From Abditibacteriota bacterium (GTDB lineage Bacteria; Armatimonadota; UBA5829): a DNA stretch of 57,768 bases. Below the pieces are notes generated by a model, which had not been told where the DNA came from, made no database searches, and saw only the letters and a program-made list of their open reading frames with translations. The DNA is taken from positions 1 to 57,768 of the forward strand of contig JAFSVJ010000060.1 of NCBI GenBank assembly GCA_017445025.1, read 5' to 3'. Position numbers and translations under genes: made by a program. This document shows positions 1 through 8,300 of the stretch, in pieces. The stretch's first letter is position 1. Every line of letters begins with the position of its first letter.

Positions 1-74
1 AAATTTTAAAAAAAATTGTTTTTTTTTGTTTTTTTGACGATTTTTGCCCAAAATATGGCTTTTTTTTAATAAAA

Positions 75-98
75 ATGCCACCCAAAATTGGGCGGCAT
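75..98 (-). terminator. Terminator after rpsI
   Basis: Stem ATGCC.CCCAA pairs with TTGGG.GGCAT with one internal mismatch. On the minus strand it is followed by a U-rich run (UUUUUAUU). It lies 12 bases past the rpsI stop, so it ends the ribosomal protein operon. Bases 1-60 beyond it are A/T runs with nothing I can name. Confidence 0.75.
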
Positions 99-109
99 AT
101 TTTTGCAAA

Positions 110-505
110 TTAACGCTTGGAGAATTGGAATCCTCTTCTTGCCTTTTTGCGTCCGTATTTCTTTCTTTCTTTTACTCTCGGATCTCTGGTTAAAAAACCA
201 CCTCTTCTGAGAGTTGTTTTGTAAGCTTCTTCGTCCATTTGAACAAGAGCAATTGATATACCATGTCTTACGGCACCGGCTTGACCTGAAATTCCGCCAC
301 CCTTAGCTGTTGCCCAAACATCGTATTTACCCAATGCATCTACTGCCACAAACGGTTGGTTAATCAATAACTCAAGAGATTTTCTGCCAACATAGTCGGC
401 CATAGGCTTACCGTTAATTATAACGTTGCCTTCACCGGGGGATAACCATACTCTTGCAACGGCATCCTTACGCTTACCGGTTCCATATTTTCTGTTGTTT
501 TTCAA
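110..505 (-). CDS. rpsI: 30S ribosomal protein S9
   Basis: Protein of 131 aa, normal for S9. It binds the 3' major domain of 16S rRNA in the head of the small subunit, and its basic tail reaches toward the P-site tRNA. Visible family marks are the N-terminal [14 protein letters not shown] segment, the central [15 protein letters not shown] block and the strongly basic C-terminus ending FQFSKR, the classical S9 tail. The ATG is preceded by an AGAGGA Shine-Dalgarno. It follows rplM, the usual L13-S9 pair, and is the last gene of the long translation operon before the terminator at 75-98. Nothing is unusual in the sequence. Confidence 0.97.
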   Translation of the reverse strand: MKNNRKYGTGKRKDAVARVWLSPGEGNVIINGKPMADYVGRKSLELLINQPFVAVDALGKYDVWATAKGGGISGQAGAVRHGISIALVQMDEEAYKTTLRRGGFLTRDPRVKERKKYGRKKARRGFQFSKR

Positions 506-596
506 TTTGATTCCTCTTTAGATTTTATATGGAGTTATAAACTATGATTACCATAAAGGAAATGAACCCTTACATATTTCATAATTTACCTATATA

Positions 597-614
597 AGGG
601 AGATTACTCTCCCT
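597..614 (-). other. rplM-rpsI intergenic hairpin
   Basis: AGGGAGA pairs perfectly with TCTCCCT around a 4-base loop, five bases past the rplM stop. No U-run follows, so it is not an obvious terminator. It may be an mRNA processing or 3'-end stability element between rplM and rpsI. The rest of 506-618 shows nothing else. Confidence 0.45.
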
Positions 615-618
615 AATA

Positions 619-1053
619 TTAAAACTTAATTTCTTGTGGGTTTTGGCTTGCTTGCTTATGCTCACTGCCGGCATAAATTCTACACTTTTTAAGCATATTT
701 CTGCCAAGAGTGTTCTTTGGAAGCATTCCCCAAATCACCTTATTAACAAGCTTAACAGGTTGATTTTCAAGCATTTCGCCTCTTTTCTTTTCCTTTAAAC
801 CTCCCGGATATCCGGTGTGGTGGTAAATAGGCTCCATTTTCTTGTTGTTTCCCGTTAATCTAACCTTATCTGCATTAATGATAACCACATGGTCACCACA
901 ATCAACATTAGGTGTATATTCAGGCTTATTCTTGCCTCTAAGGATCTTTGCAGCTTCTACAGCCAAACGACCTACAGGCATATTTGTGGCATCTATAAGA
1001 TACCATTTTCTGTTCTTAAGCATTTCTTCATGCTTTGCCCAATATGTCTTCAT
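619..1053 (-). CDS. rplM: 50S ribosomal protein L13
   Basis: Protein of 144 aa, the standard length for L13, an early-assembling 23S rRNA binding protein of the large subunit. The family features are the start KTYWAK, then WYLIDATNMPVGRLA near residues 17-32, DCGDHVVIINADKVRLTG, YHHTGYPGGLK and the WGMLPKNTLGR block. The start is set by an AGAGGA Shine-Dalgarno just upstream. It lies 12 bases after truA and 113 bases before rpsI, keeping the conserved truA-rplM-rpsI order seen in many bacteria. There is no sign of truncation. Confidence 0.97.
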   Translation of the reverse strand: MKTYWAKHEEMLKNRKWYLIDATNMPVGRLAVEAAKILRGKNKPEYTPNVDCGDHVVIINADKVRLTGNNKKMEPIYHHTGYPGGLKEKKRGEMLENQPVKLVNKVIWGMLPKNTLGRNMLKKCRIYAGSEHKQASQNPQEIKF

Positions 1054-1065
1054 TTAGTATCCTCT

Positions 1066-1797
1066 TTAATATTCTGTTCTCACAAAAAACAAACCCTTTG
1101 AGGGAGCACATATCCCCGCTTTTTGTCTGTCTCGTGAATTTAATATGCTTTGCATATCTTGTGCCTCTCGTTTACCCCTTCCTACTTCACAAAGAGTTCC
1201 GACTATGTTCCTAACCATACTTCTCGTAAAAGCATTGGCACATATCTCTATATTAATATAATCTTTTTCTCTATATATATTAATATAGTAAACATCTCTT
1301 TCCGTAATATCGGGATAAGAAGCGTCGGTAAATGCTTTAAAATCTTTATGACCTACCAGATATTCGGAAGCTTCTTTCATAGCCTCCAAATTTAACCTAT
1401 CTCGCACAAACCAAGAATATCGGCTTCCTATTGCATTTCGGGTTAAACCATTAAAAATAACATATCTATACACTCTTTTCTTAGCACTGTATCGAGAATT
1501 AAAGCTTTCCTCAACTTTGGATACTTCCTTTATGCTTATATCCTCCGGCAACATTGAATTAAGAGCGTCTCTTAAATTTTCAACTTCAACCCTTAGGTCA
1601 CAGGATTTAAAATTACAAACTTGTCCCATAGCATGAACGCCTGTATCCGTGCGTCCCGCACAATATAGCACAAAATCATCTTTTACAAGAACTCTTAAAG
1701 CTTTTTCAAGCTCAGCTTGAACCGTATGAGCATTTTCTTGAATTTGATAACCATGATATGCTGTGCCATCATATTCAATGACAAGTTTAATATTCAT
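1066..1797 (-). CDS. truA: tRNA pseudouridine(38-40) synthase TruA
   Basis: Protein of 243 aa, typical for TruA, which isomerises uridine to pseudouridine at positions 38-40 in the anticodon arm of many tRNAs. The catalytic aspartate is in the GRTDTGVHA motif near residue 50. Other family marks are the N-terminal IEYDGTAYHGYQ and the C-terminal ANAFTRSMVRNIVGTL. Its ATG shares one base with the rplQ stop codon (TAATG), which implies translational coupling. The position between rplQ and rplM is a common arrangement. Cytoplasmic; no unusual residues were noticed. Confidence 0.96.
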   Translation of the reverse strand: MNIKLVIEYDGTAYHGYQIQENAHTVQAELEKALRVLVKDDFVLYCAGRTDTGVHAMGQVCNFKSCDLRVEVENLRDALNSMLPEDISIKEVSKVEESFNSRYSAKKRVYRYVIFNGLTRNAIGSRYSWFVRDRLNLEAMKEASEYLVGHKDFKAFTDASYPDITERDVYYINIYREKDYINIEICANAFTRSMVRNIVGTLCEVGRGKREAQDMQSILNSRDRQKAGICAPSKGLFFVRTEY

Positions 1798-2273
1798 TAA
1801 TCAAAAGCTATCTCAAGTTTAACCAAAGAAGCGTTATCACCTCTTCTGAAACCAACCTTAACGATTCTTGTGTAACCGCTACTCTTATCGGAAAGCTTTG
1901 GAGCTATGTTTTCAAAAAGCTTTACCATAGCATCTCTTTCTCTTATAGCTTTCTTGGCTTCTTTTTGCTTCTCACCCTTCATAGCCAAAACTTCTCTTGG
2001 CATTTTTGGTGCGGGTAATAATTTTCTGGCTAATCTTCTTGCGTGAACGGCTTTAGCTTTTTCGTCTGCTGTCATATCGTCGAAGGATTTTCCGGCATAA
2101 CCTTTCTTGGCTGTGGTGACAAGCTTTTCAAAAATAGGTCTTGCTTCTTTTGCCTTTTGTTCAGTTGTAACAATACCCTCGTTTATGATTAGATTTCTAA
2201 CTAAACCTTTCAAAAGGGCTTTACGCTGATCGGCAGGCATATTTAATCTTCGACCCGCAACTTTATGTCGCAT
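1797..2273 (-). CDS. rplQ: 50S ribosomal protein L17
   Basis: L17 is a large-subunit protein near the peptide exit tunnel. The N-terminal half is canonical: MRHKVAGRRLNM, then RKALLKGLVRNLI, EGIVTTEQKAKEARPIFEKLVT. The C-terminus has the usual SGYTRIVKVGFRRGDNASLVKLE. At 158 aa it is longer than the roughly 115-130 aa of many L17 proteins. The extra length is a Lys/Ala/Arg-rich stretch at about residues 70-118, between the two conserved parts. An AAGGTGGA Shine-Dalgarno precedes the ATG. It follows rpoA as in the classical alpha operon and its stop overlaps truA by one base. Confidence 0.95.
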   Translation of the reverse strand: MRHKVAGRRLNMPADQRKALLKGLVRNLIINEGIVTTEQKAKEARPIFEKLVTTAKKGYAGKSFDDMTADEKAKAVHARRLARKLLPAPKMPREVLAMKGEKQKEAKKAIRERDAMVKLFENIAPKLSDKSSGYTRIVKVGFRRGDNASLVKLEIAFD

Positions 2274-2324
2274 AATATATATCCACCTTAGTAGTATTTT
2301 TTAAAAGAATCGACCTTACCGGGA

Positions 2325-3299
2325 TTATTTCTTAATTTCAAATCCCAGCTCTTCAAGTTTTAATTTAACTTCGTCAAGAGAAACTTTACCAAAAGACTTA
2401 ATCTTTAAGAGTTCGCTTTCACTGTATTTTGTAAGCTCTCGAACTGTCTTAATATTTTCTCTTGCCAAACAGTTCTTTGTTCTATGTGAGAACTGAAGTG
2501 TTTCAACACTTCTGTCAAGCATTTGCTCTTTGCTCGCAGCCTTATCCATAGGTCCAAATTGAAGACCGGCGATATTTAACTGACCGGCACAACTTCCAAT
2601 CATGGTAAACATAACTATCAGTTGTTCGCAAGCGCTTCTTAAAGCGTCAGATGCTTTTACTGTTCCGTTAGTTGTAATATCAATAACCAATCTTTCAAAA
2701 TTAGTGTTTTGACCTACACGACAAGGATCTACGCTATAACCCACCTTAACAATAGGAGAAAATACACTTGCCATAGGTATAATTCCTATTTTATCGGGAA
2801 CGTGATGCTCAAGTTGTTTTTCGGGAAGTCTGTAACCTTTTCCCCTTTCAACTGTCATATCAATCTTAAATTCAGCGTCCTCATCTGTAATAAAACAAAG
2901 ATAAACATCCTTATTTACAACTTCAACACCCTCAGAACATTCAGTTCTGTCACCGGTCACTTCTCCCTTTCCTTGAACGTCAATTCTGATAACACCGCTT
3001 TCTACATTATCAGCAAGTTTAACATACATATTACGGAGATTAAGCATTAAATCAGTCACATCTTCCTTAACGCCCGGTATGGGTTTAAATTCATGCTCAA
3101 TATAAGGACATTCTTTATCGGAAGGATCTTTCTTGTGAATGCATATTGATGTGACTGCGGCTCCTTCTATGCCGGAAAGCAAAAGTCTTCTCAAAGCATT
3201 ACCTAATGTATTACCCATTCCTTGCTCTAATGGTTCTACAATAAATTGTCCTATTGTATCTTCATCGGAACGAATCTCTATTTTGGGTTCAATATTCAT
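2325..3299 (-). CDS. rpoA: RNA polymerase subunit alpha
   Basis: Protein of 324 aa, a normal length for the alpha subunit, which nucleates RNA polymerase assembly and contacts activators and UP elements. The N-terminal domain (about residues 1-230) carries the dimer and assembly motifs, including GNTLGNALRRLLLS and the KVGYSVDPCRVG.NTNFERL region. The C-terminal domain has the LDRSVETLQFSHRTKNCLARENIKTV and LKIKSFGKVSLDEVK helix-hairpin-helix segments used for DNA contact. The gene lies 12 bases after rpsD and 51 before rplQ. Nothing anomalous. Confidence 0.97.
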   Translation of the reverse strand: MNIEPKIEIRSDEDTIGQFIVEPLEQGMGNTLGNALRRLLLSGIEGAAVTSICIHKKDPSDKECPYIEHEFKPIPGVKEDVTDLMLNLRNMYVKLADNVESGVIRIDVQGKGEVTGDRTECSEGVEVVNKDVYLCFITDEDAEFKIDMTVERGKGYRLPEKQLEHHVPDKIGIIPMASVFSPIVKVGYSVDPCRVGQNTNFERLVIDITTNGTVKASDALRSACEQLIVMFTMIGSCAGQLNIAGLQFGPMDKAASKEQMLDRSVETLQFSHRTKNCLARENIKTVRELTKYSESELLKIKSFGKVSLDEVKLKLEELGFEIKK

Positions 3300-3311
3300 A
3301 TAAACCTCCGA

Positions 3312-3935
3312 TTATCGTGAGTAGTATTCAACTATTAACTGTTCCTGAATTTCTGTATCAATGTCGGCTCTTACGGGTATATTTAGAACTGTTCCCTTCA
3401 TAGCTTCATTATCTACAGATAACCATCCGGGGGTTTTTGTTCCTTTGGTTTTTCCGATACATTCTTGCAAATGTTTATGATCCTTTGATTTTTCGGCAAC
3501 TTCAATAACATCGCCTGCTTTAACCTTATAAGAAGGAATGTCAACTCTCTTTCCGTTTACCAAAAGGTGACCGTGACCTACAAATTGACGAGATTGTGCT
3601 CTTGAAGAAGTCCAACCCAATCTGTAAGCAACATTGTCCAATCTTAATTCAAGTAATACAAGCAAATTTTCACCTGTAACACCGGGAAGACGAACAGCTT
3701 CTTTAACTGCCAAAGAGAATTGTTTTTCTCTCATTCCATACATTCTTTTTAATTTTTGTTTTTCTCTAAGCTGCTGACCATAGTCGGAAAGCTTTCTCTG
3801 TGTGGCTCCATGCATACCGGGCACTTTATTTCGTCTTTCAATAGCACATGCCTTTGTGTAACATCTATCACCCTTCAAATAAAGTTTAACGCCTTCACGT
3901 CTGCACTTCTTGCAGCTTGCATTTAGTGAACTCAT
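3312..3935 (-). CDS. rpsD: 30S ribosomal protein S4 (zinc-type)
   Basis: Protein of 207 aa, the standard S4 length. S4 is a primary 16S rRNA binder that nucleates 30S assembly and in many bacteria autoregulates its own operon. This copy is the zinc-binding (C+) form: Cys 8, 11, 25 and 30 make a CxxC...C....C cluster at the N-terminus. The S4 RNA-binding domain follows, with RLDNVAYRLGWTSSRAQSRQFVGHGHLLVNGKRVDIPS. The C-terminal end is IQEQLIVEYYSR, typical of the family. It lies between rpsK (13 bases) and rpoA (12 bases) in the conserved alpha operon order. Confidence 0.96.
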   Translation of the reverse strand: MSSLNASCKKCRREGVKLYLKGDRCYTKACAIERRNKVPGMHGATQRKLSDYGQQLREKQKLKRMYGMREKQFSLAVKEAVRLPGVTGENLLVLLELRLDNVAYRLGWTSSRAQSRQFVGHGHLLVNGKRVDIPSYKVKAGDVIEVAEKSKDHKHLQECIGKTKGTKTPGWLSVDNEAMKGTVLNIPVRADIDTEIQEQLIVEYYSR

Positions 3936-3947
3936 AATACTCTCCTA

Positions 3948-4343
3948 TTAAACTCTTCTTATCTTAGGTGGTCTGCATCCATTGTGAGGCAACGGAGTCA
4001 CATCCTTAATTTTAATGACTTCAAGTCCTGCGGTAGCAAGAGCTCTTATAGCAGTTTCTCTACCGGAACCGGGACCCTTAACCATTACTTCGACCTTTCT
4101 CATACCATGTTCCATTGCTGCTTTAGCTGCCTTTTCGGCTGCCAGTGAAGCGGCAAAAGGAGTGCTCTTTTTGGAACCTTTATATCCACAGGTTCCTGCG
4201 GAAGCCCAAGATATAACCATACCATTTGCATCTGAGATAGAAACAAGAGTATTGTTAAAAGTGCTCTTAATATGAGCAACGCCTTGAGCAATGTTTTTCT
4301 TCGGCTTAGCTTTAGTGCTTGCGCCGGCTTTGTTCTTAAGCAT
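3948..4343 (-). CDS. rpsK: 30S ribosomal protein S11
   Basis: Protein of 131 aa, normal for S11, which sits on the platform of the small subunit near the E site. Family motifs include [55 protein letters not shown] and the C-terminal [15 protein letters not shown]. The start has a strong AGGAGGG Shine-Dalgarno. The gene lies 11 bases after rpsM and 13 before rpsD, so it is translated as part of the same transcript. No unusual residues. Confidence 0.97.
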   Translation of the reverse strand: MLKNKAGASTKAKPKKNIAQGVAHIKSTFNNTLVSISDANGMVISWASAGTCGYKGSKKSTPFAASLAAEKAAKAAMEHGMRKVEVMVKGPGSGRETAIRALATAGLEVIKIKDVTPLPHNGCRPPKIRRV

Positions 4344-4353
4344 TTATACCCTC

Positions 4354-4722
4354 CTATTTCTTCTTTCCGCTAACGGTTCTCTTTGGACCCTTACGCGTTC
4401 TTGCATTAGTCTTTGTTCTTTGACCACGAACAGGAAGATTAGCTTTGTGTCTTCTTCCTCTGTTGCAACCAATTTCTATAAGACGTCGGATTGTCATTGC
4501 AACCTCACGCCTGAGGTCACCTTCAACAGTATAACTGTTTTCAATTACTTTTCTGAGGCTTCCGACCTGTGCCTCAGTTAGATCCTTCACACGGATATTA
4601 GGATCAACACCGGCTGTTGCCAATATCTTTCGAGAACTGGTTAAACCAATACCGAAAATATAGGTAAGACCGTATTCAATCCTCTTCTCACGCGGAAGAT
4701 CCACACCTGCAATTCTTGCCAA
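4354..4722 (-). CDS. rpsM: 30S ribosomal protein S13
   Basis: Protein of 122 aa, the usual S13 length. S13 lies in the head of the small subunit and forms intersubunit bridges. Family features are [26 protein letters not shown] at the start, the helix-two-turn-helix region, [35 protein letters not shown] near the end, and a basic C-terminal tail. It follows rpmJ after 72 bases that include a perfect GCAATAA/TTATTGC hairpin (4771-4791) without a U-run. Confidence 0.97.
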   Translation of the reverse strand: MARIAGVDLPREKRIEYGLTYIFGIGLTSSRKILATAGVDPNIRVKDLTEAQVGSLRKVIENSYTVEGDLRREVAMTIRRLIEIGCNRGRRHKANLPVRGQRTKTNARTRKGPKRTVSGKKK

Positions 4723-4794
4723 GTTATGTTTTCCTCCAATAACTTTTTTCTTGTATCCGAATTGTTTTTAGCAATAATAAGCCTTTATTGCTGT

Positions 4795-4911
4795 TTAGCC
4801 TTGTCTTTGTTTGTGTTTAGGATACGCACTGCAAATCACTCTGACAACGCCATGTCTTTTGATGACTTTGCATTTATCACACATAGGCTTTACTGAAGCT
4901 CTAACCTTCAT
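4795..4911 (-). CDS. rpmJ: 50S ribosomal protein L36
   Basis: Small gene of 38 codons. The protein starts [17 protein letters not shown] and continues [21 protein letters not shown], the standard L36. The zinc ligands C11, C14, C27 and H33 are all present, so this is the zinc-binding form. L36 binds 23S rRNA late in assembly. The ATG is preceded by GAGGTG, and that Shine-Dalgarno lies inside a hairpin (4916-4938). It sits between infA and rpsM as in many genomes and is the first gene behind the promoter at 5013-5042. Confidence 0.95.
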   Translation of the reverse strand: MKVRASVKPMCDKCKVIKRHGVVRVICSAYPKHKQRQG

Positions 4912-4915
4912 TTTC

Positions 4916-4938
4916 ACCTCGCTTTGTTTCCAAGAGGT
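4916..4938 (-). promoter_or_regulatory. SD-sequestering hairpin in the rpmJ leader
   Basis: In the mRNA, ACCUC pairs with GAGGU across a 13-base loop. The GAGGU arm is the rpmJ Shine-Dalgarno, so the fold would block initiation. This is the layout expected for translational feedback on a ribosomal protein operon. The pairing is seen in the sequence; regulation is inferred. Confidence 0.4.
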
Positions 4939-4974
4939 TTTATGCCCAAAACATTGAAAACACTTAGTTTAAAA

Positions 4975-4997
4975 AAGAGTCACACAAAAAAAACTCT
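4975..4997 (-). other. Hairpin with U-run in the rpmJ leader
   Basis: AAGAGT pairs with ACTCTT around an 11-base loop, and the minus strand continues with UUUU. It lies about 10 bases after the start point predicted from the promoter at 5013-5042. It could be a weak attenuator, or a 3' end for infA transcripts coming from upstream. Confidence 0.35.
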
Positions 4998-5012
4998 TAT
5001 TAGGCAAAATAT

Positions 5013-5042
5013 ATTATACCACATTTTGCACTAATAAGTCAA
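5013..5042 (-). promoter_or_regulatory. Promoter of rpmJ-rpsI operon
   Basis: On the minus strand TTGACT (5037-5042) is followed after 18 bases by TATAAT (5013-5018), with TGG directly before the -10 (extended -10). It lies between infA and rpmJ and would give a leader of about 95 bases. Confidence 0.75.
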
Positions 5043-5090
5043 GTTTTAAGACATCAATATTAAATTATAATAAAAAAATTTGCAGAAAAA

Positions 5091-5309
5091 TTACTTAAAT
5101 CTATATACTATTCTGCCTCTGTTTAAATCATAAGGGCTAAGCTCAACATTTACTCTGTCACCGGGAAGGATTCTAATGTAATGCATTCTCATTTTACCTG
5201 AAATATGAGCAAGAACTATATGCCCGTTTGGCAATTCCACTCTAAAGGATGCATTAGGAAGAGCCTCCACAACCTTACCTTCAAGAGTAATTGCTTCTTC
5301 TTTTGCCAT
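5091..5309 (-). CDS. infA: Translation initiation factor IF-1
   Basis: Protein of 72 aa, exactly the usual IF-1 size. It is a single OB-fold that occupies the A site of the 30S subunit during initiation. The sequence [19 protein letters not shown], then [37 protein letters not shown] and GRIVYR, is the standard pattern. An AGGAG Shine-Dalgarno precedes the ATG. In many genomes secY, adk and map lie upstream; here the pilus cluster lies upstream and ends in a terminator at 5348-5368. I see no strong promoter in the 38 bases between that terminator and the gene. The -10-like TATAAT at 5369-5374 lacks a good -35. Confidence 0.96.
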   Translation of the reverse strand: MAKEEAITLEGKVVEALPNASFRVELPNGHIVLAHISGKMRMHYIRILPGDRVNVELSPYDLNRGRIVYRFK

Positions 5310-5347
5310 AAAATAAATCTCCTAAATAAAATCTTTTACCAAAAATA

Positions 5348-5368
5348 TCCTCCTCGTATAGAGGAGGA
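5348..5368 (-). terminator. Terminator after the PilY1-like gene
   Basis: TCCTCCTC pairs perfectly with GAGGAGGA around a 5-base loop and is followed on the minus strand by AUAUUUUUGG. It lies 7 bases past the stop of the large gene and separates the pilus cluster from infA. Confidence 0.7.
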
Positions 5369-5375
5369 ATTATAA

Positions 5376-8300
5376 TTATCTGTCCAAGCTCTTTGGTGAT
5401 TTTAGAACTCTGTTGGAATATCTTGCTCCACCCACTATGTTGTTATCATAACCTATAGGACTGTTCTGTGGGCTGTATACTCTGATATCCATTTCATCAA
5501 GAACTCTGTTCCAATTTGCCAATTCTTCGTCTGTGGGGTTAGTCACATTTACGAAATTATCAATAGCAAAGCTTTCAAACTGGTTACTTGACCAAGTGAG
5601 CTTTGGAATATTATTATTATCAAAGGTGACTTCAATAGCTTCGCCTTGATACTTACCCTCAACCTCATAAATGATTTCATCATAGGGATTTTGATAATAA
5701 TATTTAATATTTCCACTATATCCGTTCAAAATCAACCATTTTCCGTCATCCAAAACTTTCACATCAAGAGGAATGATAGGAGCTTTGATAGGAGCAAAGG
5801 TTGTTCTGTATGCTGCATTTCCGTTGTAAACTCTGTTATAGTAATTGCTTGAGAAAGGTTTAAATCTTCCCGGCAGATAATCCGTTCCCAAACCCGCAAT
5901 TAATTTATCATAATTTGGATTATCAAAACCGAAATATCTACTTGGAACAGATCTGGTTCCGTCAAAGGTCCAGAAGTAATATACATATCCGTTTCTCACT
6001 TCTTGACTGTTTACCTTATACAAATTTGCACCAAACTCATCACATAAAACTAATTGAAGTTCGGAATAGTTTCTAACATCGCTTGAATTAAAGTTTCTGC
6101 CGTCAAGGTTTGCAATGGCAACTTTCTTCAAACCGGAAATATAAGGTGATATTCCGTCATAAATACTATCGTCAAAGATTGTATCTCCTTCTTTTCCGAT
6201 ACTGTCAAACATTCTACCGAATCTTATATTATAAGTATCTTGATTTGTCTTATTATAATCACTTACGGTTAATCTGTAATCATACATTACTACAGATCCG
6301 CCCTTAGCTTTTCTGATACCGTTTCTTTCGGCTGTATTATAATTGGCAATACCGGCAACTACAGCTCTAAACTCATTTCCGCTGGCGTCTTTTACTTTTT
6401 CAGTAATATCAACACTTACGAAATTATTCTTGTTTCCGGGAATAATATCATAGGATACCCAGTTAAGATAAGGAATAACGTTTCCGTTGTCCATAAATCC
6501 GTTATTGATAATATTACCGTTATCATCTGTATCAATAACAAGGTCCATAACTCTCTTATTTGTAGAGTCTGCAACAAGGAAGTGGTTATAGGTAACACCG
6601 CTCTTTGAATCTGTCCAGAATACAAAGTCGTTTACATAACCAAGTTCCAAGCTTGAACCGGCTCTAAGCAAACCGTATGGGTCTGCAAAGGCCCCAAACA
6701 TCCACCATTGACCGTTAGAACCTGATACATTTCTGCTCAATAATGCACCGGATTTATCTATTACAAAGATAATCTTTGTGCTTGCGTCGGCAACTGCTAT
6801 ATGTCCGTTATCAAATACATATCTGGCTCGGACAGGATTCTCCAAAGCGAATTCCATATCATTTCCGTTACCGTCATCATATTCTATGGTAGAAAGTCTC
6901 CAAGCCACATTTCCGGCGGGGTCAATCTCTTCAAGAACACTGTTATCCAATATAAGAGTTTTAGCAGTCTCTAAATCGTAGACCTTTGCTCCGTCTGTAA
7001 CAGCAATCTTGTTGGGGTTGGCAGAAATTTGAAGTTTATCATTTACTGTAATATCATTTCCTAAACTTGCAACCCTTATGTTATTCTCTCTTATTTTAAC
7101 TCCGCCTGTGTTATTTCCTTTCAAAAGAACAGTGAAGACTTTATTTAACTTTTTAACACCAAATTCATCCTTCTCATCACCCAATACCATAACCTTATCT
7201 CTAACCACAATAGGCTTTCCAAAGGTTTCCGTATTTCCCGGAAGAACACTATACCACTTAACCATATTCCAAGCACTCAAATCAACATAAACTTGTTTGT
7301 CTACATTGGTTCCGGCACTGTTGGAAATAGGAACTGATACAGAACCTAAACTGTTATTATATGATGCTATATCTAAAGTTGAACAAGTTCCCGGGAATAT
7401 GGGTAAGAATGTTCTTACGGGAGCGGGTGCTCTCATATCCAAAATCCATTCCAACTGAACAAAGACCGGTAATGAAGAAGTTATCATTTGAGTTTTACCG
7501 TTTTTGTTAAAGAAATTCATATTATTAACATTAATAATACCTCTTTCAAAATCAGCGGAATTATAATTAAACACACTATCTGTGAAAGCAATTTCTGTAT
7601 CATAAACGGAAGGTTGATAAATTCTCGGTGAATAATTAACTTCCCGAACATGACCTTGGTGATTAATTTGGTTATATTTTATTCTAACAGGATTTCTGTC
7701 AGCGTCCACAAGATGTATCTCTGGAGTAGAATTTCCGTCAAGACATATAATTGCACTTCGCTTCCACATACCCATATCAGCTGTGACTGAAACATAAATA
7801 TCGTTGTCATAGCTTGTAATTCCGTTTACAAATACTCTTACATCACCGGTTGCATAATAAGGTAATCCCCAATCTATATTACTGAATATAGATATATCTT
7901 GGTTAAGAGGGTTCTTTACTGAATTGAAACCGGCGTGAGGTAAGTATGACCATTGTGGGTATCTTGAATATGTGCCCTGTCTTAAGTCCTCCATAAAGGC
8001 TTGTTTATTTATATAATGAAGTTCACTACCATCACCATCGTTGGTATGAGCAGTTTTGGCAGTCTCATAAACTACACCATTTCTTAATGCCACAAGTTCC
8101 TGATGAATATCAAACATACCGGTAGCGAAAGGCAATCCGCTTCTGAGAGCTGTTCCGTATTTTGGAACATAGTCCAAAACAAAGGTCATCTCTTGCGTGG
8201 GAAGATCTGTAGTGCCCGGTAGATCGTTTACCAAAACGATTTTACGGTCACTTGTTTCTTCTGTGTTTAATTGAATATAACCGTTTCTTTTTATAGACTT

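Noticed and set aside
2709..3050. Plus-strand reading frame opposite rpoA
   Set aside because: Antisense to a conserved gene with no coding features.
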